Assembly: GCA_033764445.1 (NCBI GenBank)
Contig: JANRIZ010000146.1
Location: 1-42,369 of the forward strand
Source of the DNA: JANRIZ01 sp033764445
GTDB taxonomy: Bacteria > Verrucomicrobiota > Verrucomicrobiia > JAWXBN01
Direction of reading: 5' to 3'
Length of the DNA stretch: 42,369 bases
Part shown: positions 1 to 8,052 of the stretch, piece after piece
Position numbering within the stretch: the stretch's first letter is position 1
How the letters are laid out: each line of letters begins with the position of its first letter
Program-made: the position numbers and the translations under genes
Notes under the pieces: model-generated
The model's input: only the letters and a program-made list of their open reading frames with translations
Database searches by the model: none
What the model was told of the DNA's origin: nothing

Positions 1-677
1 GCGTCCAGTTCGACGACCAGCCACTGTAAAACCTCCGGGTCGGCGGCCGCAATAACCTTCGGGAAATCCATCTTTCCCGATCCCACGGCCACGTTGGGCT
101 GATGCTCCACAAACATCCCGTCCTTGATGTGCAACAAGGGCGCGCGGGTTTTAAACTTCGCGACCTGCTCAGCGGAATCATTGGCCCCGAAGTTGGACGC
201 CCAATAGGTATCAATCTCAAAAAGCACCTCCGGCACCAGTGGCAGAAACCGGTCATAGGCCAGCACCCCGTCGACGGGTTGGAATTCCCACTGGTGATTG
301 TGCAGAAAAAGTTTCAACCCGTGCTGTCTGAGGGCCGCCACCATTTCATTGGTCTGGTCGGCGGTCCGCCGGATCGCATCCGTGGTCCGGAAGTCATCGG
401 GACCAAACCCGCTGCAGACCATCGTCAGGCCCAGTTTTCCGGCTATTTCGACGCATTCCGCAATGTTGCCGGGATTCACCCACGGGGTGTGGCTCGAGGA
501 AATGACCATCCCGAGGTCCTCAACCCGCTTGCGGAAATCGCCGGGGTCCATCCCATACAACCCGGCGGGTTCGACCCCCCGGTATCCCATCGCGGCAATC
601 CGCCGGAGTACGTTCATAAAATCATTCGCGGATTCATCCCGCAGGGTGTAGAGCTGGACGGAAAGGGGCTTGTTCAT
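1..677 (-). CDS. Sugar phosphate isomerase/epimerase, TIM barrel, C-terminus cut by window edge
   Basis: Reverse-strand reading frame of 225 complete codons that is still open at base 1. The protein begins MNKPLSVQLYTLRDE and has the hallmarks of the xylose-isomerase-like TIM barrel (AP endonuclease 2 fold): the QLYTLRD first strand, GVEPAG, a HNHQWEF segment, an EIDTYW strand and HIKDG, which supply the usual metal-binding Glu, Asp and His residues. Such proteins isomerise or epimerise sugars or inositol derivatives in the cytoplasm. The ATG at 677 is preceded by TGAGGA at good spacing. It lies 36 bases after the stop of the Gfo/Idh/MocA gene on the same strand, a very common partnership in sugar catabolism, so the two are probably one operon. 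The exact substrate cannot be read from the sequence. Confidence 0.86.
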   Translation of the reverse strand, partial: MNKPLSVQLYTLRDESANDFMNVLRRIAAMGYRGVEPAGLYGMDPGDFRKRVEDLGMVISSSHTPWVNPGNIAECVEIAGKLGLTMVCSGFGPDDFRTTDAIRRTADQTNEMVAALRQHGLKLFLHNHQWEFQPVDGVLAYDRFLPLVPEVLFEIDTYWASNFGANDSAEQVAKFKTRAPLLHIKDGMFVEHQPNVAVGSGKMDFPKVIAAADPEVLQWLVVELD

Positions 678-713
678 AAATTTCCTCAGGGGTGTCGGGG
701 GATTGATCGCGGG

Positions 714-1805
714 CTAAAGAGTCAGTTGACCTGGTTTGAGTCCGAGGGGTAATGCGTCCGGACGGCGGCAGGTGCTGGCAATCTCCAGGGCGCGTCCGCT
801 GTCGGAGGATTCCTCAAAGGACTGCATCACATCCAGCACATGAAAGGCCATCTCGAGACTGCACCGGTGCGGACGGTTGTCCCGAATCGAACAGATCATG
901 TCCGCCACGCCAATGCTGCGCATCCCCCCGGTGTACCCGTGGGATAACGCCACTGTCTGCCAGCCCTTGACCCCGGCTTTGTGAAGCGTCACGGGTCCGT
1001 CAAACGTGTTCGGATCGGGGACCTTTAAGCTCCCTTCACTTCCATAGACCTCGAGGGGTGAATGGGCATGCTCCCAGACATCAAAACTCATCACCAGGGT
1101 GATCAAGGCCCCGCTGTGAAATTCCAGTGTCCCCGAATAATGCGTCGGAATATGCACGGGAATCTTCCGGCCCTTCAATTCCGGGGAACCGGCAATGCGC
1201 TCCGGAAAGGACGCCTTTGTCATGGCGGCGACTTTTTTGACCGGCCCGAGCAGGTGCACCAGTGCGGTCAGATAATACGGGCCCATGTCGAACATCGGCC
1301 CGGCCCCCTTTTGATAAAAAAATCCCGGATTCGGATGCCAGCCTTCCGGTCCGTGCCCCATCATGAAGGCGGTTCCCGCCACCACCGGGCCAATGGCCCC
1401 ATCATCAATGAGTGTGCGGCAGGTCTGGAGGCCGCCCCCCAAAAAGGTGTCCGGCGCGCTCCCCACCCGAAGTCCGGTCTCGCGGGATTTCCCGATGAGG
1501 GCCAGCCCCTGATCCCGGGTGATTGCCAGGGGCTTTTCCCCATAAACATGTTTGCCCTGTTCAAGTGCCTTCAAGGCGATCTCCGCATGGACAGCGGGGA
1601 TGGTCAGGTTGATGACCAGCCCGATCTCCGGGGCCGAGAGCAGTTGGTCAACGGTCAGGGCCCGGACTCCGTTCCGGTCCGCCTTCTCCTGTGCCGCCCC
1701 CGGATTGACGTCGGCGCAGGCGACAATCTCAAGCATGTCAAATGTGCGGGACCCGTCAAAGTACGCCTGGCTAATATTTCCACATCCGATGATTCCCACT
1801 TTCAT
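714..1805 (-). CDS. Gfo/Idh/MocA family NAD(P)-dependent oxidoreductase
   Basis: A 363-residue cytoplasmic dehydrogenase of normal length for the family. The N-terminal Rossmann fold opens MKVGIIGCGNIS (dinucleotide-binding GxGxxS) and the family's EKP motif, containing the catalytic lysine, is at about residues 90-92 (YGEKPLAI). The C-terminal half is the alpha/beta substrate domain, with a GPMFDMGPYYL segment typical of the family. These enzymes oxidise or reduce sugars, inositols or pseudo-sugars. The ATG at 1805 is preceded by AAGGAG about ten bases upstream. It is the first gene of a likely operon with the downstream isomerase/epimerase, so the pair probably processes one sugar. The substrate is not identifiable. 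Confidence 0.92.
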   Translation of the reverse strand: MKVGIIGCGNISQAYFDGSRTFDMLEIVACADVNPGAAQEKADRNGVRALTVDQLLSAPEIGLVINLTIPAVHAEIALKALEQGKHVYGEKPLAITRDQGLALIGKSRETGLRVGSAPDTFLGGGLQTCRTLIDDGAIGPVVAGTAFMMGHGPEGWHPNPGFFYQKGAGPMFDMGPYYLTALVHLLGPVKKVAAMTKASFPERIAGSPELKGRKIPVHIPTHYSGTLEFHSGALITLVMSFDVWEHAHSPLEVYGSEGSLKVPDPNTFDGPVTLHKAGVKGWQTVALSHGYTGGMRSIGVADMICSIRDNRPHRCSLEMAFHVLDVMQSFEESSDSGRALEIASTCRRPDALPLGLKPGQLTL

Positions 1806-2000
1806 TCAGGCTCTCTCTCCTTTTTGACTTTGTGTGATGATTCAATCCAAAACCTCCACAGAGGAAGGGGCTCATCCTACCAGAGGATTGAAACGGACGA
1901 CAACAGGCGATTTTACGGCCGGCCATTCCCCTGAAACCACCCCCCTCCAGTCCGACCCGCGGATTGCATTGCCTCCGGAACCCGTCTAAAATCCTCCCCC

Positions 2001-2324
2001 GTGAAAATCAGACTCACCGATACCTGGGTGCTGGTGACCCTTTCGATTGTTCTCCACGCCTTTGTCTTCATGGGGATATTCAGTCTCATTACAGTCTTTC
2101 AGGTGCAGTACCCGGCCCATATCGAGGCGATGCAGAAGCAGAGGGAGGAGCGCCGCCGCCAGATGGAACAGCAACTCTGGCTGGATGCCACGGCGGAGGA
2201 AACCATCAGACACCCCGACGGCACGGTTGAACGCCGTGTCCGCGTGGCCATCCCCACCAACATCCTCTCGGAAACCAATCTTCCCACCACGGCCACTCCC
2301 CCCGGGAAAAAACCGAAAAAATGA
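2001..2324 (+). CDS. Small single-pass membrane protein, unknown function
   Basis: A 107-residue protein starting from GTG at 2001, with no clear ribosome-binding site. A single hydrophobic segment covers about residues 9-31. A charged stretch rich in Arg, Glu and Gln follows (QKQREERRRQMEQQ), probably a short amphipathic or coiled helix, and the tail ends in Pro and Lys residues. It looks like a membrane-anchored protein with a small soluble domain. I do not recognise a family. It is divergent from the Gfo/Idh/MocA gene and convergent with the pirin gene, so it is probably transcribed alone from within 1806-2000. GC-rich wobble positions support real coding. Confidence 0.6.
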   Translation: MKIRLTDTWVLVTLSIVLHAFVFMGIFSLITVFQVQYPAHIEAMQKQREERRRQMEQQLWLDATAEETIRHPDGTVERRVRVAIPTNILSETNLPTTATPPGKKPKK

Positions 2325-2360
2325 TTCCTGCCCCGGTCAGGCCCGGTTCGTCCTCACCTC

Positions 2361-3059
2361 TCATGCCAGTTCGAACAACAGCGCTTCCGTGTCGGTTGAG
2401 GCGGTGAAAATGATTTTTGCCTCCTTCTCCACGGCCACCCCGTCGCCTGCGGCCAGGTGTTGCCCGTTGAGGGCACCATTTCCGCGCATGACCTGCAACC
2501 ATACGCCCGCCCCCTCGGCAATGGCATGGTCCAGATGTCCCCCGGGGCGCAGTTTGAGCAGGGAAACCCGTGCGTTTTGCCCGAGGGCGACGGATCCTCC
2601 GGCCCCCTCCGGTGACGCGAGCAGGGTCAGGGTCTGTTCCGCCGCATTTTGCGGCGGAGTCCACTCGGCATAACGCGGGAGGCCGCCCGGTTGCGAGGGA
2701 AGAATCCAGATTTGATAAAAATGGACCGGGTCCGCATCGGAGGCATTGAATTCACTGTGCAAAATGCCCGTGCCCGCGCTCATCGCCTGAAGCTCTCCGG
2801 AGTGGATGGTCCGTCCATGCCCCAGGCTGTCCTTGTGCGCGAGGGACCCTTCCAGCACGTAGGTGAGAATCTCCATGTCCCGGTGCGGGTGCATGCCAAA
2901 CCCGGCCCCGGGGCTGACCCGGTCCTCGTTGATCACGCGCAGGCTCCGGAACCCCATGTGGGCGGGGTCAAAATAATCCGCAAATGAAAAGGTGTGATGG
3001 GAATCCAGCCAGCCGTGGTTGGCATGGCCGCGCTCGTGGGATTGGCGCCGCCGGATCAT
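2361..3059 (-). CDS. Pirin family protein (YhaK-type bicupin)
   Basis: A 232-residue cupin protein, the length of bacterial pirins such as YhaK. The N-terminal cupin contains GFGMHPHRDMEI and the later HSEFNAS segment, which give the pirin metal site (His, His, His, Glu). Other typical pieces are HHTFSFADYFDP near the start and a C-terminal cupin with GDGVAVEKE. Some family members have quercetinase activity and others act as redox or metal-linked regulators; the role here cannot be told. The ATG at 3059 overlaps the stop of the DoxX gene by four bases (ATGA), so translation of the two is probably coupled. DoxX-pirin pairs are common and are usually linked to oxidative or electrophile stress. 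Confidence 0.93.
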   Translation of the reverse strand: MIRRRQSHERGHANHGWLDSHHTFSFADYFDPAHMGFRSLRVINEDRVSPGAGFGMHPHRDMEILTYVLEGSLAHKDSLGHGRTIHSGELQAMSAGTGILHSEFNASDADPVHFYQIWILPSQPGGLPRYAEWTPPQNAAEQTLTLLASPEGAGGSVALGQNARVSLLKLRPGGHLDHAIAEGAGVWLQVMRGNGALNGQHLAAGDGVAVEKEAKIIFTASTDTEALLFELA

Positions 3060-3514
3060 GTGGCCTTGCGGTAATGGTTCAGGACCAGGAAATCCAGCGA
3101 GAACCGGCCGGGTCCGGCCACCAGCAATGTGAGAAATCCCCCCAGATAGATGAAGGCCAGTTCCCCGCTGCCCGGCCCCATGGCCAGCTGCATTTTGTGA
3201 ACGATGAAAAAGGCCACGGCCATTGTGGCGATCAACTGGGTGAGCGCCAGGCGTGTGGCCAGCCCCACGATCAGGGCCGCCGCGCAGAGGGTTTCGGCAA
3301 AAACCGCCAGCATCAGGCTGTTGCGGATGCCGATTCCCAACGGATCGGCAAACTTGATTTCGCCCCCGGCCAGGAGCTTCTGCATTTTGCCCACCCCGTG
3401 CAACAGCAGCATTGACAGACCCAGCCACAGGCGCAGCAGCAACAGTCCCGCATCGGCATACAACCCCGCACGGCCGGGGGTCATGAAGGCGGCATATTGA
3501 AAGAATGGTTTCAT
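3056..3514 (-). CDS. DoxX family membrane protein
   Basis: A 152-residue integral membrane protein with about four hydrophobic segments. It opens with a soluble stretch and then LLLLRLWLGLSMLLLHGVGKMQKL, the R-x8-HG-x2-K pattern of DoxX/DoxD/YphA-type proteins. The second and third helices contain AETLCAAALIVGLATRLA and the MAVAFFIVHK region, and the last has GGFLTLLVAGPGRFSLD, also family-like. DoxX proteins are poorly defined and are associated with membrane redox chemistry or thiol stress. I chose the ATG at 3514, where the hydrophobic protein begins; the frame stays open upstream into sequence with no DoxX character. It is followed by pirin through an ATGA overlap and lies 49 bases downstream of rpoN on the same strand. 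Confidence 0.88.
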   Translation of the reverse strand: MKPFFQYAAFMTPGRAGLYADAGLLLLRLWLGLSMLLLHGVGKMQKLLAGGEIKFADPLGIGIRNSLMLAVFAETLCAAALIVGLATRLALTQLIATMAVAFFIVHKMQLAMGPGSGELAFIYLGGFLTLLVAGPGRFSLDFLVLNHYRKAT

Positions 3515-3563
3515 TGGGCTTTCAGTAGCACCGGAGCCGCGCGGCGTCAAATGGCCGAAGGTC

Positions 3564-4946
3564 TCAATATTCCTTCCGCAGATTGCTCGGGAGGATGCCC
3601 AGTTCCCCGCGGTACTTGGCCACGGTCCGTCGCGCAATGGGAATGCCGCGGTCCTTGAGGATGTCGACAATCTCCATGTCCGAAAGGGGCGTGTGCGTGT
3701 TTTCGTTTTTGATGAGGTCGGCGATCGCATCCTTCACGCTGGAGTTGCTGACGGATTCCCCGGAGTCCGACCTGAAACCCGGGGTGAAAAAGAATTTCAG
3801 GTCAAAAACCCCGTGGGGCGTCTGGATGTATTTGTTGGCGATGGCGCGGCTGACGGTTGTCTCGTGGACCCCGACAGCGGTGGCCACCTGGGCCATGGTC
3901 ATGGGTTTGAGCCGGGAGATGCCCTGGTCGAAAAACTCGCGCTGGCGGGTGAGGATTTCGCGGGCGATGTTTCCGATGGTCTGCTGGCGCTGGTGGATGC
4001 TTTTGATCAGGAACTTGCCCGCCCGGATTTTTTCGCGGATGTACTCCTTGACCTCGGCCCGGTGCTCCCCGGCCATGAGGTCCTTGTAGGTGTTGCTGAT
4101 GCGCAGATGCGGGATCTGGCGGTCATTGAGCAGGATGATGTACTCGCCATCGACCTTGCGGATTTCCAGGTCCGGTATCACGTACTGGTTGGAATCGGTT
4201 GAAAACAGGGCGCCCGGGCGCGGGGTGAGCGTGGCGATAAAATGGGCGGCCCTTTGTATTTCCCCCACCGGCACCTTCAGGGCGCGGGCAATCTCGGGAA
4301 ACTTCTTCTGGCTGAGCGCCTCCAGATGGCCTGAAACGATGCGTGCCTCGACGGTCTGCCCCATGCCCAGCCGGTCGAGTTGCAGCAGGAGGCATTCGCG
4401 CAGGTCCCGGGCGCCCACGCCCACCGGGTGAAACCCCTGGATGACCCGGAGCACCTCCTCGATGATGCCGATGGGGGTGCCGGAGGACGCGTACAATTCC
4501 TCCAGGGGCGTCTGGAGAAAACCCCGGTCGTCAATGTTGCCAATGATCAGCTCCGCCACAGGCATCTGGTCGGCCGACAGGGGCGAAAGGGGAAGCTGGC
4601 CCATGAGGTGCTGCTGGAGCGACTCGGGTTCCACAAGGGACTCGAGCATGAAGTTGCGTTTTTCCTCGTCGTCGCCGTGGCTGTTGCGGGAGAGGGACTG
4701 GGTGCTGTCCCAGTCATCATCCAGCCGGCTGAGTGTCTCGAATTCCTCGTCGAAGCTGTCCTCCTTTTCCTCGGCGGACTCGGGTTCCTCCAGGGACTCC
4801 TCCAGAACCGGATTGGCCTGGAGCTCCTGCTGGACCAGTGACTGGAGTTCCATGGCGGAAGCCTGGAGCAACTGCAGGGATTGCTGCATCTGCGGGGCAA
4901 TCGACTGCTGCAACCGTTGCTGAAATCCGAATTCCATTCCTGCCAT
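3564..4946 (-). CDS. rpoN: RNA polymerase sigma-54 factor RpoN
   Basis: Sigma-54 of about 460 residues, normal length. Region I is glutamine- and leucine-rich (FGFQQRLQQSIAPQMQQSL) and is followed by an acidic region II. The core-binding and helix-turn-helix parts carry TVSRAIANKYIQTPHG, and the RpoN box ARRTVAKYR is intact near residues 438-446, just before the end at NLRKEY. It directs transcription from -24/-12 promoters together with AAA+ activators; no such activator is encoded in this window. The start is uncertain: ATG at 4946, ATG at 4937 (MEFGFQ, aligning better with other RpoN starts) and TTG at 4958 are all in frame, and none has a good ribosome-binding site. A 15-bp palindrome covers the two earlier candidates. 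Confidence 0.95.
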   Translation of the reverse strand: MAGMEFGFQQRLQQSIAPQMQQSLQLLQASAMELQSLVQQELQANPVLEESLEEPESAEEKEDSFDEEFETLSRLDDDWDSTQSLSRNSHGDDEEKRNFMLESLVEPESLQQHLMGQLPLSPLSADQMPVAELIIGNIDDRGFLQTPLEELYASSGTPIGIIEEVLRVIQGFHPVGVGARDLRECLLLQLDRLGMGQTVEARIVSGHLEALSQKKFPEIARALKVPVGEIQRAAHFIATLTPRPGALFSTDSNQYVIPDLEIRKVDGEYIILLNDRQIPHLRISNTYKDLMAGEHRAEVKEYIREKIRAGKFLIKSIHQRQQTIGNIAREILTRQREFFDQGISRLKPMTMAQVATAVGVHETTVSRAIANKYIQTPHGVFDLKFFFTPGFRSDSGESVSNSSVKDAIADLIKNENTHTPLSDMEIVDILKDRGIPIARRTVAKYRGELGILPSNLRKEY

Positions 4947-4954
4947 AATGGCAG
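4940..4954. repeat. Perfect palindrome over the rpoN start
   Basis: CTGCCATAATGGCAG is a perfect inverted repeat with 7-bp arms and a single central base. It contains the ATG at 4946 and abuts the ATG at 4937 of rpoN. As RNA it would be a hairpin with too small a loop unless the inner pairs open; as DNA it could be an operator half-site pair. Its function is not established. Confidence 0.5.
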
Positions 4955-5030
4955 TCAATTTACCGGGGCATCAAAAAAAGTCAATCGAATGGCACACAAA
5001 ATGCTGTATCGGACCCGTTTTGCGGCGGGT

Positions 5031-5684
5031 TTACCAGTCGGCCCTGTTCATTTTCACCTTTTCGCCGATGAGCATCTGGGCCTGGATGGGGCCGGTATTC
5101 TTGATCAAAATGCGTTTGTTGTTGAGGAGGATGTAGAATTGCTGGAAGGAGGCCTCCCGGTCGACAAAAAATCCGATCTCCACATCGGTGGTCCGTCCCG
5201 CAAACATCTTGTAGCGGCTGGAATTCTGTTCGAGCATGACCTTGTCACTCTCGCGCAAATAGGAATAGCCGCGTTCGTCCACCATGTCAAAAAGACGGGG
5301 ATCGACCTTGTAGTCCTCGGGGGTTTTGTTTTCCACCTGGAAACAGGCATCAATGGTGATCTTGGCGCTATCCCGCACCAGGGTGACCTCCCGAAGGGAA
5401 ATGGTGATGCCGGGGGCGACTTCGATGGGGTCACCGTAGTTGATGACCTCCGCCTGGGTGGCCTGTGTCGGGGTGGCGGTGGGGACGGCAGGCGTATAGG
5501 CGGGCGGGGCCTGGGGACTGAAAACATACCGGCTGTGGTAGGCCAAAAAAATGCCTCCGCCAATTAAACAAATGACAGCGATCAGGTTTCTGGTGTATTG
5601 AAAGAGCCTGCGCCGGATCCATTTCGAATGAACCCGTTTGACCGGACGCGAGGCAGAACCTGATTTTTTTCCCGACATTCCCAT
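5031..5684 (-). CDS. Membrane-anchored protein with extracytoplasmic domain, unknown
   Basis: A 217-residue protein (215 if started at the ATG at 5678). A basic N-terminus (GKKSGSASRPVKRVHSKWIRRR) is followed by one hydrophobic helix at about residues 34-52 (NLIAVICLIGGGIFLAY). A Pro/Thr/Ala linker comes next, then a C-terminal domain of about 150 residues that looks all-beta, with repeated strand-like segments (ITISLREVTLV, AKITIDACFQVENK, RRTTDVEIGFFV-like). The basic tail predicts N-in topology with the beta domain outside. I do not recognise the family; the beta domain resembles DUF4352-like immunoglobulin-fold modules in pattern only. It ends shortly before rpoN on the same strand. Its start codon overlaps the start codon of aroD on the other strand. 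Confidence 0.8.
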   Translation of the reverse strand: MGMSGKKSGSASRPVKRVHSKWIRRRLFQYTRNLIAVICLIGGGIFLAYHSRYVFSPQAPPAYTPAVPTATPTQATQAEVINYGDPIEVAPGITISLREVTLVRDSAKITIDACFQVENKTPEDYKVDPRLFDMVDERGYSYLRESDKVMLEQNSSRYKMFAGRTTDVEIGFFVDREASFQQFYILLNNKRILIKNTGPIQAQMLIGEKVKMNRADW

Positions 5685-6432
5685 GATCAAACGTCTTCCC
5701 CGCCGCTTTGTTAAGCAAAATATCACCCCGCCGCCCTCTCCCTGCCGGTTGGTCGGGAGTATCATCACTCCCACCGGCCTCAAAAGGGCCCTGGTGGACA
5801 CACGCCCCCCCTGTGACATTTTTGAAATCCGTTTTGACCGGTTCCCCCCCGTCATCCTGGAATCCTTCGATCCGGAAATCCTCCGAGGCCACAAGACCCC
5901 GATTTTGGCGACGCTGCGCACCCCCTCGGAGGGCGGCGGCTGCCGCTGGCAGCTCCCGCAAAGAATCGCATTTCTGGAAAAAATCCTTCCGCACATCTGG
6001 GGGGTGGACCTTGAAGGCCGACTGGCCCGGCACTACGCCCCCTTGATCAAAAAATGCCGGGCTCTGGGAAAAACGGTCATTCTCTCCCACCACAACTTCC
6101 GCACCTGCCCCCCGTCGTCCGCACTGGAATCCCGGCTGCGCCGTCTGCAAAAGGCCGGGGCGGATATCGCCAAAGCCGCCCTGTTCCTTGCAGACGCACA
6201 GGACCTGTCCCGGCTGCTGTCCCTGTGTGCCGCCTGGAAAGGCCGGGCCGCCCTCATGGGCATGGGGCCACTGGCCACCCGTTCCCGTCTGGAACTGGCC
6301 GCTGCCGGGTCCGCCCTCGTTTACGGCTACTACGACCGGCCTGCGGCTCCGGGCCAGGTCGCCTGTGCCCGGTTGCGCCGCCATCTTGGGCATCCCCTCA
6401 ATTATCCTTCCCGCCGGACCAAATCCCGTTAG
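5683..6432 (+). CDS. aroD: Type I 3-dehydroquinate dehydratase
   Basis: A 249-residue class I dehydroquinase, the shikimate-pathway enzyme that dehydrates 3-dehydroquinate through a Schiff base. Recognisable parts are the substrate-binding FEIRFD (about residues 47-52) and ATLRTPSEGG (77-86), the catalytic His in ILSHHNF (about 137), the Schiff-base Lys in DIAKAAL (about 164), and the C-terminal MGMGPLATRSRLE and YDRPAAPGQ segments, all in the normal order. The ATG at 5683 gives a protein of usual size, but no ribosome-binding site precedes it. A TTG at 5638 is the only longer alternative, and it would run deep into the divergent gene. One base separates its stop from the next gene's ATG, so the two are probably co-transcribed. 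Confidence 0.88.
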   Translation: MIKRLPRRFVKQNITPPPSPCRLVGSIITPTGLKRALVDTRPPCDIFEIRFDRFPPVILESFDPEILRGHKTPILATLRTPSEGGGCRWQLPQRIAFLEKILPHIWGVDLEGRLARHYAPLIKKCRALGKTVILSHHNFRTCPPSSALESRLRRLQKAGADIAKAALFLADAQDLSRLLSLCAAWKGRAALMGMGPLATRSRLELAAAGSALVYGYYDRPAAPGQVACARLRRHLGHPLNYPSRRTKSR

Positions 6433-6433
6433 A

Positions 6434-7681
6434 ATGGGCCATTGGATGAACCTGAACTGTTCCGCCCCCATCCTCTGGGCCTCAATCCTGATCCTCTTCA
6501 CCTCCCTCTGCCCGGGTTCCGAACGGTATTTGCTCCTGGACGGATCGGAAATGGTCGGGGAAAAAATTTCCGAGGATTCCGCCTCGGTTCTGATCCAGAC
6601 CGACCCGGTCAATGGCGTCAGCGGCCAGATGCGCCTGCCCCGGGCGTCCATCAAAAAAATCGTGGCCATTCCGGCGGATGAGGACGCCTTTCGCAAACTC
6701 CCCCCCCTTGACATCAATTCCCTGTTCTCGGGAAAACCCGATTCCTACGCCGCCCCGGCCCGGGCGGCACAGGCCTTTCTCAAAAAATTCCCCACCTCGG
6801 AACTCGCCCCGGCTCTCAGACAGAAACTCCAACTCTGGATGGATGAACAGGAGCTGGTCTCAAAGGGTTTTGTCAAATCCGCCGGCCAATGGTACAGCCC
6901 CGACCAGGCCCGGGACAGGGCCTACGATCTCAAGGCGAACCAAGCCTATGCCGATTTTCAAAAGGCGCTCCAAAACCAGTTCCTCGACAACGCCTGGGAA
7001 TCGTTTCTCAATCTGGAAACCCAGTACCCCCTCTCGATCTCCTACGGTCTGGCCGGTTCCCAGGTGCGCCCGGTCCTTGAGGGGAAAATCCGCAATCTCG
7101 CCATCAAGTCCGACAACCTGTCCAAAAAACTCCTGGAAAACAACAATACCCGCGCCCAGTACGCGGACCGGCTGGGCAAGGCCCAGGGCCGTCTGGGCAG
7201 CGTGGCCCCCGACGCCGCGGCCTCGATCAAAAACCAGATTTCGGCCATGCAGGGGAATATCGCCGAGATCGATGCCGAAAACAGCCGTATTTCCCGACAG
7301 GTGGCCGACTTCAAGGCCCTGTCAGAGTCCCTGCAGGCCCACATGACCCGCCTGGCGGCCATTCCCTTTGAACAGATCAACCGGTCAGCCCGGTCACTGA
7401 CCCAGCTCGAATCGCGCCTGGCCGAGGGCCAGATCGAGGAGGTGCGGGCGGAACTGGCCAAGGGCGACTACAAAAAATTCGCCCTGGCCCAGAGTCTCCA
7501 GAAACGCATCGACTCCCATGACCATATCGTCGCCCGAATCCGGGAGGACCTGACCAACCGCGAGTTTGCCGCCGCTGCGGACAAGGCGATGGCCGCCCTG
7601 AAGGAATTTCCCAATTCCGACTCCCTGCTCTCCCTGCGCCAATCCGCCGAATCCGGCCGCCGCGCCGATAACACAAAGTAG
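6434..7681 (+). CDS. Exported coiled-coil protein, unknown function
   Basis: About 415 residues. The N-terminus is hydrophobic (APILWASILILFTSL followed by CPGSE), so it is either a signal peptide or, given the Cys, a weak lipobox. A small module then contains LLLDGSEMVGEKISEDSASVLI, resembling a short beta-barrel motif. Later come a helical region with WMDEQELVSKGFVKSAGQWYSP and a long coiled coil at about residues 220-320 (KNQISAMQGNIAEIDAENSR). The C-terminus is alpha-helical with a TPR-like EFPNSDSLLSLRQ end. It is probably periplasmic or envelope-associated. The ATG at 6434 is one base after aroD; a second in-frame ATG at 6446 is equally plausible. No family is recognised. Confidence 0.8.
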   Translation: MGHWMNLNCSAPILWASILILFTSLCPGSERYLLLDGSEMVGEKISEDSASVLIQTDPVNGVSGQMRLPRASIKKIVAIPADEDAFRKLPPLDINSLFSGKPDSYAAPARAAQAFLKKFPTSELAPALRQKLQLWMDEQELVSKGFVKSAGQWYSPDQARDRAYDLKANQAYADFQKALQNQFLDNAWESFLNLETQYPLSISYGLAGSQVRPVLEGKIRNLAIKSDNLSKKLLENNNTRAQYADRLGKAQGRLGSVAPDAAASIKNQISAMQGNIAEIDAENSRISRQVADFKALSESLQAHMTRLAAIPFEQINRSARSLTQLESRLAEGQIEEVRAELAKGDYKKFALAQSLQKRIDSHDHIVARIREDLTNREFAAAADKAMAALKEFPNSDSLLSLRQSAESGRRADNTK

Positions 7682-7686
7682 GGGGA

Positions 7687-7716
7687 CCCGCCGTCTGCCT
7701 TGGCCGAGGCAGCGGG
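7687..7716. terminator. Hairpin between convergent genes, possible terminator
   Basis: CTGCCT (7695-7700) pairs with AGGCAG (7707-7712) across a six-base loop, and outer CCCG/CGGG arms extend the stem with a four-base bulge. It lies just after the stop at 7681 and before the end of the opposing small gene. There is no T tract, so intrinsic termination is doubtful. Confidence 0.3.
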
Positions 7717-7744
7717 AACGGTCAGGCGGACCTCACAAGTGCCT

Positions 7745-8044
7745 TCAGGGCTGTTTGTATTTACGCCACATTTCACTTCCGAGACATAACAGGACAAAGT
7801 TTGACAGAACAATGCCCGCCATGAAAAATGAAGAAGGAAAAAGAATCATCATATCACCAAGATTGACATGGAATCCATGTTCCACCGAGCCTATTCCGCT
7901 GTTCTTTTTTGTCGCCACGTAAAACAGCATAACAATCAGATACATCACCGCAAAAATTTTTCGGTGATTCCATTTTACGCATGTGTAAAAGAATATTGGC
8001 TCTTGAGGGTTGCATGTGGGATTTTTCATGGGGACATTGGGCAT
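7745..8044 (-). CDS. Small two-helix membrane protein, unknown
   Basis: A 99-residue protein with two hydrophobic segments, at about residues 30-45 (FAVMYLIVMLFYVA) and 66-90 (MILFPSSFFMAGIVLSNFVLL), joined by a polar loop. It begins only 8 bases after the stop of the decarboxylase gene. Its ATG is preceded by TAGGAGG at close spacing, one of the best ribosome-binding sites in the window, and that site overlaps the decarboxylase stop codon. Base composition is visibly more AT-rich than in the decarboxylase gene. I recognise no family. The strong ribosome-binding site and tight spacing argue that it is a real gene expressed with the decarboxylase. Confidence 0.66.
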   Translation of the reverse strand: MPNVPMKNPTCNPQEPIFFYTCVKWNHRKIFAVMYLIVMLFYVATKKNSGIGSVEHGFHVNLGDMMILFPSSFFMAGIVLSNFVLLCLGSEMWRKYKQP

Positions 8045-8052
8045 CCCCCCTC

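Noticed and set aside
102..752. Forward open frames over the left edge
   Set aside because: They oppose the sugar isomerase/epimerase frame, which has clear TIM-barrel motifs and a ribosome-binding site.
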